DNA of 64,000 bases from positions 62,001 to 126,000 of the forward strand of contig CAVPTW010000011.1 of assembly GCA_963708735.1 (NCBI GenBank). The letters run 5' to 3'. This DNA comes from JAGPUQ01 sp963708735 (GTDB lineage Bacteria > Pseudomonadota > Gammaproteobacteria > Pseudomonadales > Porticoccaceae). Of this stretch, positions 14,644 to 23,328 are shown piece after piece (position 1 is the stretch's first letter; each line of letters starts with the position of its first letter). The notes beneath the pieces are model-generated. The model had not been told where the DNA came from. It ran no database searches and saw only the letters and a program-made list of their open reading frames with translations. The position numbers and the translations under genes were made by a program.

Positions 14644-17214
14644 ATGACGCCATTGACGGATGCCTTGCCCATGACAGTTTCCCAATCCAGTCCCGCATCC
14701 CGCGCCAGCCTCGCCATCCTGTTTGCGTTGGTGATTGCGGGCTGTGCGGCGACCAAATCCGCCACGCGCGACACCGAGGTTGTAGTGCCCATCGCGGGCA
14801 AGGCCGCCGACCGGGTAAAGGTCGACAAACCCGCGCCGCCCGCGCCGGAAGCCGAGCCGACGGCCGAACCCCTGGTGATCCGCGGCGACGACGCCATGTT
14901 CAGGGCGCCTCGCCCCGGAGGCGCCAAGGCCGTGGCGGGGGACCCGGTCAGCCTCGACTTCGAGCAGGCGCCGGTCACCGAAGTGGTACACGCCATCCTC
15001 GGCGACATCCTCGCGCTGCCCTACATCATCAATCAGCCGGTGGCGGGCTCCCTGACCGTTCACACCGCGCAGCCGCTGCCCCGGGACCAGGTGCTGCCGG
15101 TGCTCGAATCCATTCTCCAGGCCAATGGCCTGGCCCTGGTGGTTGACCCTTCCCACGTCTATCACGTCGGTCGCCCCGAGACCCTGCGCGGCATTGCGCC
15201 GTCGCTGGGCAACCTGGGGGGCGCGCTGCCTCCCGGGCAGAGCCTGATGATCGTCCCCCTGCAATTCGTCGGGGCCGCCGAGATGGCCGAGATCCTCGCG
15301 CCCGTCGCCGCGCCGGAAAACATCGTCCGCGTCGACCCGGTGCGCAACCTGCTGATTCTGGCCGCGACCCGCGCGCAGATCGAAGGTTTCATGCAGATCG
15401 TGCAGACCTTCGATGTCGATGTGCTCAAGGGCATGTCGATCGGCCTGTTTCCCCTCAAGAATGTCTCCGTAGCCGAGGTCGAGAGCGCGCTGGCGGCGCT
15501 CTCCAGCGGTACCGGGGCGCAGGCCAGGACGCCCGCCCCCGGGGCGGGCGATGCCGCCGCCAAGGGCAGCGTTCAGGGCGCAACCAAGGGCAAGGACGCG
15601 GCCCCGGCCGTGACCGGGCTGGAACTGCCCGGCCCCCTGGCCGGGCTGGTCAAGGTGGTGGCCATCGAGCGCCTCAATGCCCTGCTGATCGTCACCTCGC
15701 GTGCCTATTACCTGGACCGCGCGCGCGAGTGGATCGCCCAGTTCGACCAGCCGCGCGGCGATGGCAACGAGCCGCAACTGTTCGTCTACGCGGTGCAGAA
15801 CGGTACCTCCCAGCATCTCGCCGAATTGCTCAATGCCCTTTATGGCGGCGGTGCGCAGGGGGGCAGGGGTGCCGACTCGGGCGTCGCTCCGGGCCTGGGC
15901 CAGTCGGGCCTGGGCGGCGGCTACGGAGGGGGCGGCGGCTTTGGCAACAGCCGCAGCGGGTTTGGCGGCAGCAGCCTGGGCGGACAGTCCGGTTTCGGCC
16001 GGTCGAGCAGCGGTGGTTACGGCGGCGGCTTCAGCAGCTCGGGTGGCGGTTATGGCGGCGGCTTCGGTGGATCGAGCAGCCGCGGTTACGGTGGTGGTTT
16101 GGGTGGCAGCCGCAGTGGTTTCGGTGGCGGCGGGCGCGGCGGCCAGTCCGGGCAGGTGGAGATGAGCACCATCGATCTGGGGCCGGATGTGCGGATCGTG
16201 GCCGACGAGTTCAACAACGCGTTGCTGATCTACGCGCCGCGGCGGGAGTACGAAAAAGTACACTCGGCCTTGCAGCAACTCGATGTGCCCCCGACCCAGA
16301 TCCTCATCGAGGCCAGCATCCTGGAAGTGACCCTCACCGACGAATTTTCCTTCGGCTTGCAGTGGGCGTTCCAGGGCGATGTCAATGGCGGCCGCACCGG
16401 CAGCGGGCTATTCAACCCCAACGCCTCCGGCGGCATCGGCCCGCAGCAGCCCGGGTTTTCCTACACCATCGCCAACCGCGCCGGTCAGGTGCAGGCCGTA
16501 TTGAATACCCTGGCCAAGAAGAACCTCGTCAACGTGATATCGAGCCCCAGCCTCATGGTGCTCGACAACCACAACGCCCAGATCCAGGTGGGCGACCAGC
16601 AGCCGGTACAGTCCTCCACCGTCGTCACCGACGGCGGCAACACCACCAGTTCGATCCAGTACAAGGACACCGGCGTGATGCTCGATGTCCTGCCTTCCGT
16701 GAACGCGGGCGGCCTGGTCACCATGGACATCAACCAGGATGTCACCGATGTCGGCCAGGTGGATGCGGCCACCGGCCAGCGCGCCTTCCTGCAGCGCGCG
16801 ATCACCAGCCGCGTCGCGGTGCGCTCGGGCGAGACCGTGGTGCTGGGCGGGCTGATCCGCGACAACACCTCCCGGGGCAAGACGGGCCTGCCCTGGTTGC
16901 AGGATATTCCGGTGTTGGGCGCACTGTTTCGCACCACCTCGCGCACCAACAATCGCACCGAACTCGTGGTGCTGATCACCCCGCGGGCCTTGCAGAACGA
17001 CGAACAACTGCGCGCGGTGTCCGATGAAATGCGACGCCACTTTGCGCGCTCCCTGGGGGCGATCAACGGCCTGAAGCTCGACAGTGCGCTGTCCGAGGAG
17101 ATAGCGGCTCCGACGCCGCGACCCGAAGCGCCCGAAGCGCCCGCAGCGCCCGAAGCGCCCGAAGCGCCCGAAGCGCCCGAAGCGCCCGAAGCGCCCGAAG
17201 CGCCGGCCCCCTGA
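14644..17214 (+). CDS. gspD: Type II secretion outer-membrane secretin GspD (lipoprotein)
   Basis: GspD forms the outer-membrane pore of the system. From ATG 14644 it has 856 residues; ATG 14671 is a plausible shorter start that puts the signal sequence at the N-terminus. The signal ends in a lipobox (LFALVIAGC). The N0 domain lies near residues 100-170, followed by N1, N2 and N3, then the secretin domain (about 545-780) with VNVISSPSLMVLDNHNAQI and LVVLITPRALQ. Two features make it longer than the usual 650-700: a roughly 100-residue Gly/Ser-rich loop (about 400-502) inside N3, and a C-terminal Pro-Glu-Ala repeat tail (about 824-856). The longer upstream open frame is a shadow of the preceding gene. 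Confidence 0.94.
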   Translation: MTPLTDALPMTVSQSSPASRASLAILFALVIAGCAATKSATRDTEVVVPIAGKAADRVKVDKPAPPAPEAEPTAEPLVIRGDDAMFRAPRPGGAKAVAGDPVSLDFEQAPVTEVVHAILGDILALPYIINQPVAGSLTVHTAQPLPRDQVLPVLESILQANGLALVVDPSHVYHVGRPETLRGIAPSLGNLGGALPPGQSLMIVPLQFVGAAEMAEILAPVAAPENIVRVDPVRNLLILAATRAQIEGFMQIVQTFDVDVLKGMSIGLFPLKNVSVAEVESALAALSSGTGAQARTPAPGAGDAAAKGSVQGATKGKDAAPAVTGLELPGPLAGLVKVVAIERLNALLIVTSRAYYLDRAREWIAQFDQPRGDGNEPQLFVYAVQNGTSQHLAELLNALYGGGAQGGRGADSGVAPGLGQSGLGGGYGGGGGFGNSRSGFGGSSLGGQSGFGRSSSGGYGGGFSSSGGGYGGGFGGSSSRGYGGGLGGSRSGFGGGGRGGQSGQVEMSTIDLGPDVRIVADEFNNALLIYAPRREYEKVHSALQQLDVPPTQILIEASILEVTLTDEFSFGLQWAFQGDVNGGRTGSGLFNPNASGGIGPQQPGFSYTIANRAGQVQAVLNTLAKKNLVNVISSPSLMVLDNHNAQIQVGDQQPVQSSTVVTDGGNTTSSIQYKDTGVMLDVLPSVNAGGLVTMDINQDVTDVGQVDAATGQRAFLQRAITSRVAVRSGETVVLGGLIRDNTSRGKTGLPWLQDIPVLGALFRTTSRTNNRTELVVLITPRALQNDEQLRAVSDEMRRHFARSLGAINGLKLDSALSEEIAAPTPRPEAPEAPAAPEAPEAPEAPEAPEAPEAPAP
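17120..17206 (+). repeat. 9-bp tandem repeat encoding Pro-Glu-Ala tail of GspD
   Basis: About ten copies of gcgcccgaa (one with a gca variant) encode the (Ala-Pro-Glu)n C-terminus of the secretin. The period is a multiple of three, so copy-number change keeps the frame. It is the second such in-frame 9-bp expansion in the same operon. Confidence 0.9.
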
Positions 17215-17230
17215 TCTTGCCGCCCGCAGC

Positions 17231-17261
17231 ACCGACCACCGACCACCGACCACCGACCACC
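17231..17261 (+). repeat. Four tandem copies of a 7-bp unit upstream of a lipoprotein gene
   Basis: The unit accgacc is repeated four times plus a partial copy in the 61-bp gap between gspD and the next gene, directly before the Shine-Dalgarno aaggag at 17263-17268. Unlike the coding repeats its period is not a multiple of three. I see no hairpin in it. Confidence 0.85.
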
Positions 17262-17275
17262 TAAGGAGAACCGCC

Positions 17276-17701
17276 TTGCTCAAATACCTGTCGACCGCCC
17301 TGGCCATCGCCCTGCTTGCCGCCTGTGCCGCCGCACCGAAACAACCTGTCGCCACTGCGCCGGAAACCCCCGAAGCCGCGCTGCGCGCCCGTGTCGCCGC
17401 CTACTACGCAACCCTGATCGCCGGGCAATACCAGGCCGCGTACGAATTTTTCACCCCGGGCTACCGCGCGACCTGGTCGCCCCAGGCGCACTACCAGATT
17501 CACCCGCCGGTCGGGAAATACCTCAGCGCCGAAGTCGCGTCGGTGCAATGCGTCAGCGAGACCGCCTGCGACGTCGTGACCACCATCCGCTTTCGGTTCG
17601 GGGACAAGGAAGAACTGGTCGGGGGTTCCGAGGTCCCCATGGACGTGACCAGCCGCTGGCTGAAGGTCGACGACACCTGGTTTTTCGTACCCCGGCTCTG
17701 A
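17276..17701 (+). CDS. Predicted lipoprotein, NTF2-like fold possible
   Basis: The 141-residue protein starts at TTG with a strong Shine-Dalgarno (aaggag, spacing 7). The signal peptide ends with a lipobox, ALLAAC, so the mature protein should be a lipoprotein. The rest (about residues 35-141) begins with a helix, ALRARVAAYYATLIAGQY, followed by strands ending in WLKVDDTWFFVPRL. This arrangement resembles small alpha+beta NTF2-like proteins, but that is a guess. It contains two cysteines in VQCVSETACDV that could form a disulfide. It lies just after gspD on the same strand and may be cotranscribed with the secretion operon; a link to secretion is not shown. Confidence 0.8.
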   Translation: MLKYLSTALAIALLAACAAAPKQPVATAPETPEAALRARVAAYYATLIAGQYQAAYEFFTPGYRATWSPQAHYQIHPPVGKYLSAEVASVQCVSETACDVVTTIRFRFGDKEELVGGSEVPMDVTSRWLKVDDTWFFVPRL

Positions 17702-18282
17702 GGGTCTTCGGCTTCGCCAGCTCCGTAGGACAACCGCTGTCCGGCGCGACTTCGCCGGTGGTTCGCGTTCTCGGCGAGCACCGTACCCCACCGCCTCGAT
17801 ACCAAAAAAAACAGTGAGTTACCTGCATACCGGACCGGTCGACCCGGTGGTTCCAGCGGCCACAACGGGCTTGCCCCGAACCCGGGGCGGACCGCTCCGC
17901 CGTCCGGGCCCGTGCCCCCGCCGCAATGAACGCCCTGCGTTCACCCCAACCGGGCGCGCGGGCCGGGCCCGATGGGCGGTTTGCGGGGCGGTTCACACTC
18001 CTGCCATGGAATCAAGATAGTTTTTCCAACTCGCGGATATGTAAGCCATATGCTGTTGTATTCGCGTCGCGGAAGGCGTTACCATCGCCGCGCGGGTGGC
18101 GGGAATCAAACCGCGCAGGTAGCCGGGCCGGGCACCGCATTTTACTGGGTTCGAATGCTTGCACGGCCGCGTAAACGTGTGTGATACTCCCCGCCGCCGG
18201 TAGGGCGTGGCCCATTCAGGGACTCTCAGCAGGTGCAAGCCTGCGAAACACTGTCAATCTTAACGACAAAGGGTATCGTGCA
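17702..18282. other. Non-coding interval between lipoprotein and secreted-protein genes
   Basis: No convincing gene is seen here; the short open frames lack ribosome-binding sites and family motifs. The first 300 bases are very GC-rich with several short inverted repeats, and a tract of eight A at 17805-17812. From about 18010 the composition becomes more AT-rich, as expected for a promoter and leader of the following gene. I looked for riboswitch-like cores and recognised none. Confidence 0.6.
18159..18188 (+). promoter_or_regulatory. Candidate sigma-70 promoter for the secreted-protein gene
   Basis: TTGCAC at 18159-18164 is followed, 18 bases on, by an extended -10 of the form TG-n-GATACT ending at 18188. 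This leaves a leader of roughly 90 bases before the ATG at 18283. The match to consensus is only moderate and no transcript data are available. Confidence 0.35.
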
Positions 18283-19668
18283 ATGAAAAAAACGTTTCTC
18301 AGGTCTGCAGCCATCGCAGTGGCGGTAACCGGGGCCAGCGCCGCTCACGCGGTACATGTGAATCCCGACGGCCTCGGCCAGGTGCTTCTGTACCCCTATT
18401 ACACGGTACAGAACAACTTTGTTACCGCTGTTCATGTTGTCAACACCACCGACATGGCAAAAGCGGTCAAGGTCCGCTTCCTCGAGGGCAAGAACTCGCG
18501 CGAAGTGCTCGACTTCAACCTTTACCTGTCGCCCCATGACGTCTGGACCGGTACCGTGGTCCGCGATGACGCCAACGGCGCCAAACTGATTAGTACGGAC
18601 AAGTCCTGCACCGTCCCGGCGATCCCTGCGGCTGGTGCTGGCTTCCGCAATTTCGACTTCGCGACCGATCCGCTATCCGGCGACGTCAACCGCCGCCGGG
18701 AGGGTTACGTCGAAATGATCGAAATGGGCGAGATCGATCCAACATCTCCCATCGGTCTGGCAGCTACCCACGGTGCAAGCGGCGTTCCAGCCAACTGCTC
18801 GACTATTCGTAGCGCCGATGCAAGCACCGCAGGCATTTTGGTAAGCGCACCGGGTGGCGGGCTGTTCGGCTCCGGCCATCTGGTGTCGGTCGATGGCGGT
18901 GTGCGCACCTCCTATGAACCGACAGCGCTGGACGACTTTAACGACCTGCCGACCGGAATCTGGCACGTGTCGGGTGACACCGCCCCCAGTCTGGAGGATG
19001 TCAGTACGGACGGTGTGATTCTCGACGGCGCTGCCGTTGTTCCGTTTGTTACTGCCGCCACCAGGCCGCCTATCGATGCGGTCTCCGCCGTGCTGGCGCA
19101 TGACACCATCTCCAACGAATACACCGTGGACGCCGGCCGGCTGTCGCAGACCGACTGGGTGATGACCTTCCCCACCAAGCGTTTCTACGTCAGCAAGACT
19201 GACCCGTCGCCGTTTCAGCGCCCCTGGGTTGCGGGAACCGCGGACGCCCCGTTTCTGAAGGCCTGCCACGACGTAAGTTTCGATTTCTACGATCGTGAAG
19301 AAGGGCACAGCACGCCGTCCGAAGGCGACTTCTCGCCGCCACCTCCGACCCAGACCTTCGGTCTTTGCACAGAGGTCAATACCCTGACTGTTCATCGCGC
19401 CGGTGCCGATCTGTCTGCCGCCAAACTGTTTGGCGCGGTCTCCACCAGCAACACCCTCGCGGTCGATAACTTCGAGGCCGGCTGGATGTCGGTGACCTTC
19501 GGGGTAAATGCTGCTACAGGTACTGGGCAACTGGTCGACGACACTGGCGTTACCGTGACGGGCCTGCCGGTGATCGGCTTCTCGGCCTCGCGCAACGTCA
19601 ACACCGTGGACGTACAGATCGACGGTCTGAATGTCTACTCCGCGGTGATGGGCGAGAAATGCCCATAA
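18283..19668 (+). CDS. Secreted protein of unknown function
   Basis: The 461-residue protein begins with a clear Sec signal peptide (MKKTFLRSAAIAVAVTGASA, cleavage near AHA) and an AAAGGG Shine-Dalgarno. The mature protein starts VHVNPDGLGQVLLYPYYTVQ and continues with VVNTTDMAKAVKVRFLEG and LDFNLYLSPHDVWTGTV. I recall this pattern from uncharacterised exported proteins of gammaproteobacteria, with no known activity. Composition is rich in Asp, Thr and Val and suggests a beta-rich extracellular fold. There is no C-terminal sorting signal or beta-barrel end (it stops MGEKCP). Its place just after a type II secretion operon makes it a candidate substrate, which is inference only. A terminator follows. 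Confidence 0.85.
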   Translation: MKKTFLRSAAIAVAVTGASAAHAVHVNPDGLGQVLLYPYYTVQNNFVTAVHVVNTTDMAKAVKVRFLEGKNSREVLDFNLYLSPHDVWTGTVVRDDANGAKLISTDKSCTVPAIPAAGAGFRNFDFATDPLSGDVNRRREGYVEMIEMGEIDPTSPIGLAATHGASGVPANCSTIRSADASTAGILVSAPGGGLFGSGHLVSVDGGVRTSYEPTALDDFNDLPTGIWHVSGDTAPSLEDVSTDGVILDGAAVVPFVTAATRPPIDAVSAVLAHDTISNEYTVDAGRLSQTDWVMTFPTKRFYVSKTDPSPFQRPWVAGTADAPFLKACHDVSFDFYDREEGHSTPSEGDFSPPPPTQTFGLCTEVNTLTVHRAGADLSAAKLFGAVSTSNTLAVDNFEAGWMSVTFGVNAATGTGQLVDDTGVTVTGLPVIGFSASRNVNTVDVQIDGLNVYSAVMGEKCP

Positions 19669-19743
19669 AGGCTCCAAGGACATCGTGACGCCGTAAGAAA
19701 TCTCTCCTGCCCACCCGCGATTGCGAGCGGGCAGCGGGAATCG

Positions 19744-19773
19744 AAAGGGCGCCTCCGGGCGCCTTTTTTTTTG
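19744..19773 (+). terminator. Rho-independent terminator after the secreted-protein gene
   Basis: A nine-base-pair stem built on ggcgcc, with a tccg loop, is followed by a run of nine T ending at 19772. It lies about 75 bases after the stop at 19668 and shows that the following gene is a separate transcription unit. Confidence 0.85.
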
Positions 19774-20030
19774 AACCACCGGCATTTTTTGCTTCACGGG
19801 CGTTTTTCGAACCCGGGGCGATGCGGAGCGGCAACCATAGCGCGCGGCGCGGAAAACTGTGGATTCGCGCACGCCGCGGGGTTTCCCCCGATCGCAGGGG
19901 AGCGGATAATGCGCCCGTTGTGGCGCTTGCGGCGTGCGACCTTTATGCGTATGAAACCGGCGCCGGCGGGGTGATACCGGATCGGGGATTTTCCCCAGAC
20001 GATCAATGATTGATGATCGAGGAAGTCAGA

Positions 20031-21209
20031 ATGAAAACACGCTTGAAAACCACGGCTCTGGCGCGTGTCGCTGGCGCGGCCCTGCTGTTGAGCGCGGCGC
20101 TTGCCGCCTGGGGTGTTAGCGTCACCCTGGATGACGGCACCAACACGATCACCTGCACTATCAGCACCGGTGGGAGTATCGGCGCAACCGGCGACATCAC
20201 CACCAACGTTGTCTCCGGCTGCATCCCCGCCGGGGGCGGCGGGGGCGGGGGCGGGGGCGGCGGTACCGGACCTTTTACCCTGAGCGTGCTCAAGTCTGGC
20301 CCCAATGCCGGTCCCGGCACCGTGGCCAGCGCCGATAGCGCCATCAGCTGCGGCGCCACCTGTTCCGCCAGCCTGGCATCCGCAACGCCGGTAAGCCTTA
20401 CGGCCGCCACGGGGACCGGGACCTTTGCCGGCTGGTCCGGTGGCGGTTGCACCGGCACGGGCACTTGCGCCTTCAGCATAAGCGCCAACACCACGGTCAC
20501 CGCCGTCTTCGGTCCGCTCAACCTGACGGTGACCAAGGCGGGTACCGGTGCGGGGACCGTGACCAATGGTACGATTATCAACTGCGATGCGGCACTCACC
20601 GATTGCAGCGAGTCGTTCAACACCGTCAGCTCCGTGGTCCTTACCGCGGCTCCGGCAGGCGGCTCGACCTTTGCCGGCTGGTCCGGCGGCGGCTGCAGCG
20701 GCACCGCGCCCACCTGCACGGTGAACATGAATGACAACAAGACGGTTACCGCGACCTTCAATGTGGCCAGTGCCTGCGGCACCCTGCCTGCGAATGTGAC
20801 CGTGGTCGATACGGGTACCATGGGTTCTGCCTTCGCGAAGGTAACCCTCTCTCCGTTACCGAGCGCCATCATTGCTTTCAAGGTGAAGACGCCCTCTACG
20901 ATCGCAAGCACCGGATTCACCGCTACCCGCAATTCTGGGGCTACGCTCACCAAGTCGCTGGTGGTGTCGACCTGTCCGGGCGTGCTGACCCCGGTGGACA
21001 ACCAGACGAGGTGCACCAAGCAAAACTACACCGACTCGGCCACGGTGTATTTAACTAACAATCCCTCTGCTGGCTCTGCGTACTGCAAGCTCTCGAACGA
21101 CACCATCTACTATGTGAATGCGGTGTCAAAGGTGCTTCTTAGCGATAGTGTTTATAACTGTACCAACACCACCAACTGTTCGTTTTTTGGGTCTCGCTCG
21201 GCCAACTGA
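20031..21209 (+). CDS. Secreted protein with two bacterial Ig-like/InlB-type repeat domains
   Basis: The 392-residue protein starts at ATG 20031 with GAGG upstream, followed by a signal peptide (TTALARVAGAALLLSAALAAWG). After a short N-terminal domain and a run of about eleven Gly comes a pair of roughly 75-residue repeats (about residues 85-245). Each has the form LTVTKAGTGAGTVT...FAGWSGGGC...TVTATF with conserved cysteines; this is the bacterial repeat related to InlB B-repeats, usually found in surface or secreted proteins. The C-terminal 140 residues are unique and Cys-containing. No IPTLxxWG tail is present. It lies between two terminators, so it is monocistronic. Confidence 0.85.
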   Translation: MKTRLKTTALARVAGAALLLSAALAAWGVSVTLDDGTNTITCTISTGGSIGATGDITTNVVSGCIPAGGGGGGGGGGGTGPFTLSVLKSGPNAGPGTVASADSAISCGATCSASLASATPVSLTAATGTGTFAGWSGGGCTGTGTCAFSISANTTVTAVFGPLNLTVTKAGTGAGTVTNGTIINCDAALTDCSESFNTVSSVVLTAAPAGGSTFAGWSGGGCSGTAPTCTVNMNDNKTVTATFNVASACGTLPANVTVVDTGTMGSAFAKVTLSPLPSAIIAFKVKTPSTIASTGFTATRNSGATLTKSLVVSTCPGVLTPVDNQTRCTKQNYTDSATVYLTNNPSAGSAYCKLSNDTIYYVNAVSKVLLSDSVYNCTNTTNCSFFGSRSAN

Positions 21210-21225
21210 ACGTGAGCAGTTACCG

Positions 21226-21255
21226 CGCCCGCATTGTTACAATGCGGGCGTTTTT
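21226..21255 (+). terminator. Rho-independent terminator
   Basis: A perfect 11-bp stem (cgcccgcattg / caatgcgggcg) with a three-base loop is followed by five T. It lies 17 bases after the stop of the repeat-domain protein. Confidence 0.88.
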
Positions 21256-21294
21256 ACCCCTTGTTACCCCTTGCCAGATCCGGACCCGCTGCTT

Positions 21295-22341
21295 ATGAGA
21301 TACCCACGACGCCTTGTTTCGCGCTGCGCGCTGCTCGCCCTGCTCGCCCTGCTTGGACTTCCGCTGCTGATGGCCCCGGCCTCCGGCGTCGCCGCGGAGC
21401 CGCCGGCCCCGACCGACGCCACGGTGGTGCTGTCCCACGGCAAGACCCGCATCACCCTGGGCGAGATTCGCCACACCATCGAGGACAATGTGCCGCCGGA
21501 CAAGCTGCGCCTGTTCTATGCCGATCGCAAGCGCATCAGCCAGCACGCCGGCAACGTCTTCGTGGTGCACAAGCTGGCCGAGGAGGCGGCGGCGCGCAAA
21601 CTCACCCCCGCCGAACAGCGCCGCGTGGATGAGGCCCGCATCCGCGCGCTCAGCCAGGTGCAGCTCGACCATATCGTCGCGCAGGAGAAACAGCCCGACT
21701 ATGAAGCCGTGGCGCGCGAGCAGTGGCAGGCGCACCCCGAGAGCTATCAGGCGCCCGAGGCGGTGCATGTCAGCCATGTCCTGATCGCCGCCGGTGACAA
21801 GCGCGACGATGCCGCGGCGCTGGCGCGCGCCCAGGAAGTGCTGGCCAAGGCCCGCGCCGGCGCCGATTTTGCTGCCCTGGCAAAAGAGTATTCGGACGAT
21901 CCCTCGGCGGCGAGCAACAGCGGCGACCTGGGCTTCTTCCAGCGCGGCCAGATGGTCAAGCCGTTCGAGGACGCGGCCTTCGCATTGACCAACAAGGGCG
22001 ACTTCGCGGGGCCGGTGAAAACCCAGTTCGGCTATCACATCATTCGCTTCGAGGCGCGCCGCGCCGCGGGTGTGCAGCCGTTCGAGGCGGTCAAGGACGG
22101 TCTCATCGCCACCCAGAAAGGCGAATTCCGCACCCGCATCGTCAACCGCGAGATCGAGCGCATCGGCACCCTCGATGGCGTGGAGACCAACTACGAAGCG
22201 CTGATGAGCCTGTATCGACCGGTGGACTTCAGTCAGCCCAAGGACGGTCAGCCCAAGGACGGTCAGCCCAAGGACGACCAGCCCAAGGACGACCAGCCCA
22301 AGGACGACCAGAAAAAAACCACCCAGAAAAAGGCCCGATAG
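21295..22341 (+). CDS. Periplasmic parvulin-type peptidyl-prolyl isomerase
   Basis: From ATG 21295 the protein has 348 residues. A signal peptide (about 1-34, ending ASGVAA) leads to a SurA/PpiC-like helical chaperone region (35-145) and a parvulin domain (about 155-255). That domain contains VHVSHVLIAAGDKRDD, DPSAASNSGDLGFF and KTQFGYHIIRFEAR, the conserved core of the PpiC/rotamase family. It should assist folding of exported proteins, a sensible neighbour for secretion genes. The C-terminus carries five copies of a 15-bp unit encoding QPKDG or QPKDD and then a basic KKTTQKKAR tail. The open frame upstream of this ATG is a shadow of the terminator region. Confidence 0.9.
   Translation: MRYPRRLVSRCALLALLALLGLPLLMAPASGVAAEPPAPTDATVVLSHGKTRITLGEIRHTIEDNVPPDKLRLFYADRKRISQHAGNVFVVHKLAEEAAARKLTPAEQRRVDEARIRALSQVQLDHIVAQEKQPDYEAVAREQWQAHPESYQAPEAVHVSHVLIAAGDKRDDAAALARAQEVLAKARAGADFAALAKEYSDDPSAASNSGDLGFFQRGQMVKPFEDAAFALTNKGDFAGPVKTQFGYHIIRFEARRAAGVQPFEAVKDGLIATQKGEFRTRIVNREIERIGTLDGVETNYEALMSLYRPVDFSQPKDGQPKDGQPKDDQPKDDQPKDDQKKTTQKKAR
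22234..22308 (+). repeat. 15-bp tandem repeat encoding QPKD(G/D) tail of the isomerase
   Basis: Five copies of a 15-bp unit (cagcccaaggacg plus gt or ac) encode the charged C-terminal tail. The frame is preserved by the five-codon period. The last copies share the D variant, as expected for recent unit duplication. Confidence 0.88.
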
Positions 22342-22533
22342 GCTGGGCACGCGCAGCGCGCCGGCATGACTGCCGCAACCACTCCGCGTCCACGCGGCCT
22401 TGCCGTGCACAGCGTGGCGGCGCTGGCGCTGGTCCGCGCTGCGGGTGCGGCGGTGCGGGGCATGGGAGACCCATGAAGCTCGCCCATGAGATGCGCGGTC
22501 ATGCCGTCGCGAACGCGGGGACAAGCGCCACCC

Positions 22534-23328
22534 ATGAACCTGTCTCGCGGGTGGAATCTGGCGGCGCGCCTCGCCGTCCGTGAAGTGGCGCTGCGCTACC
22601 GCGGCTCCCTGGGTGGGCTGGGCTGGATGGTGCTGGCGCCGCTGCTGCTGCTGGGCGTCTATACCTTCGTGTTTGCGACGATTTTCCACGCCCGCTGGCC
22701 CGCCGCGGGCGGCGGCAGCACCGGCAGCACCGGTGAGTACGCCCTGGTGGTGTTCAGCGGCATGCTGTTGCACGGGTTTTTCGCCGAATGCCTGACCCGC
22801 GCGCCGGCCCTCATCCTGGGCAACGTCAATTTCGTCCAGAAGACGGTGTTCCCGCTGGAAGTACTGGCCGTGGCACAACTGCTGGCGGCGCTGGTGCATC
22901 TGGCCGCGACGCTGGCGGTGTTGCTGCTGTTTCAGTGGTTCATCAGCGGTCTGCCAGCGCCCACCGCTTTGCTGCTGCCCCTGGTGGTCGCGCCGGTGGC
23001 GCTGTTCGCGCTCGGCGCGATGTGGATCGTCGGCGCCCTGACGGTGTATTTCCGCGATCTGGCCCAGCTCGTCGGCCTGCTGGTCACCGCGCTGTTTTTC
23101 CTGTCGCCGGTGCTCTATCCGATCAGCGCGGTGCCCGAGTTCCTGCGGCCACTCCTCTACGCCAACCCGCTCACCTTCGCGATCGAGACCGTGCGCGGGC
23201 TGCTGTTTGCCGGGGTCTTGCCGGACCCGCGCGCTTATCTGTTCTATTGTCTCGCGGCGCTGGCCTGCGCCGCCGCCGGGTTGTGGGGCTTCCGCGTGCT
23301 CCGGGATGGTTTCGCCGATGCCCTCTGA
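22534..23328 (+). CDS. wzm: Polysaccharide ABC transporter permease, Wzm-type
   Basis: This is the inner-membrane half of an ABC-2 exporter for O-antigen or a capsule-like polymer. It has 264 residues with about six transmembrane helices and the family opening LAVREVALRYRGSLGGLGW (cytoplasmic amphipathic segment). FLSPVLYPISAVPEFLRPLLYANPL, typical of the ABC2 membrane family, lies near residues 190-215. The chosen ATG at 22534 matches the family N-terminus; the frame is open 16 codons further upstream. Its stop overlaps the ATPase gene by 11 bp, so they form a coupled pair. Confidence 0.9.
   Translation: MNLSRGWNLAARLAVREVALRYRGSLGGLGWMVLAPLLLLGVYTFVFATIFHARWPAAGGGSTGSTGEYALVVFSGMLLHGFFAECLTRAPALILGNVNFVQKTVFPLEVLAVAQLLAALVHLAATLAVLLLFQWFISGLPAPTALLLPLVVAPVALFALGAMWIVGALTVYFRDLAQLVGLLVTALFFLSPVLYPISAVPEFLRPLLYANPLTFAIETVRGLLFAGVLPDPRAYLFYCLAALACAAAGLWGFRVLRDGFADAL

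Noticed and set aside
14236..16278. 680-codon antisense open frame opposite gspD
   Set aside because: High GC content gives long antisense frames. It lies opposite a well-supported secretin, with Gly/Ser-rich sense repeats creating Ala/Thr-rich antisense text, and has no recognisable domain.
18181..18282. Extended N-terminus of the secreted protein starting at 18181
   Set aside because: The upstream codons precede a perfect signal peptide that starts at ATG 18283 with its own ribosome site, and they overlap the likely promoter.
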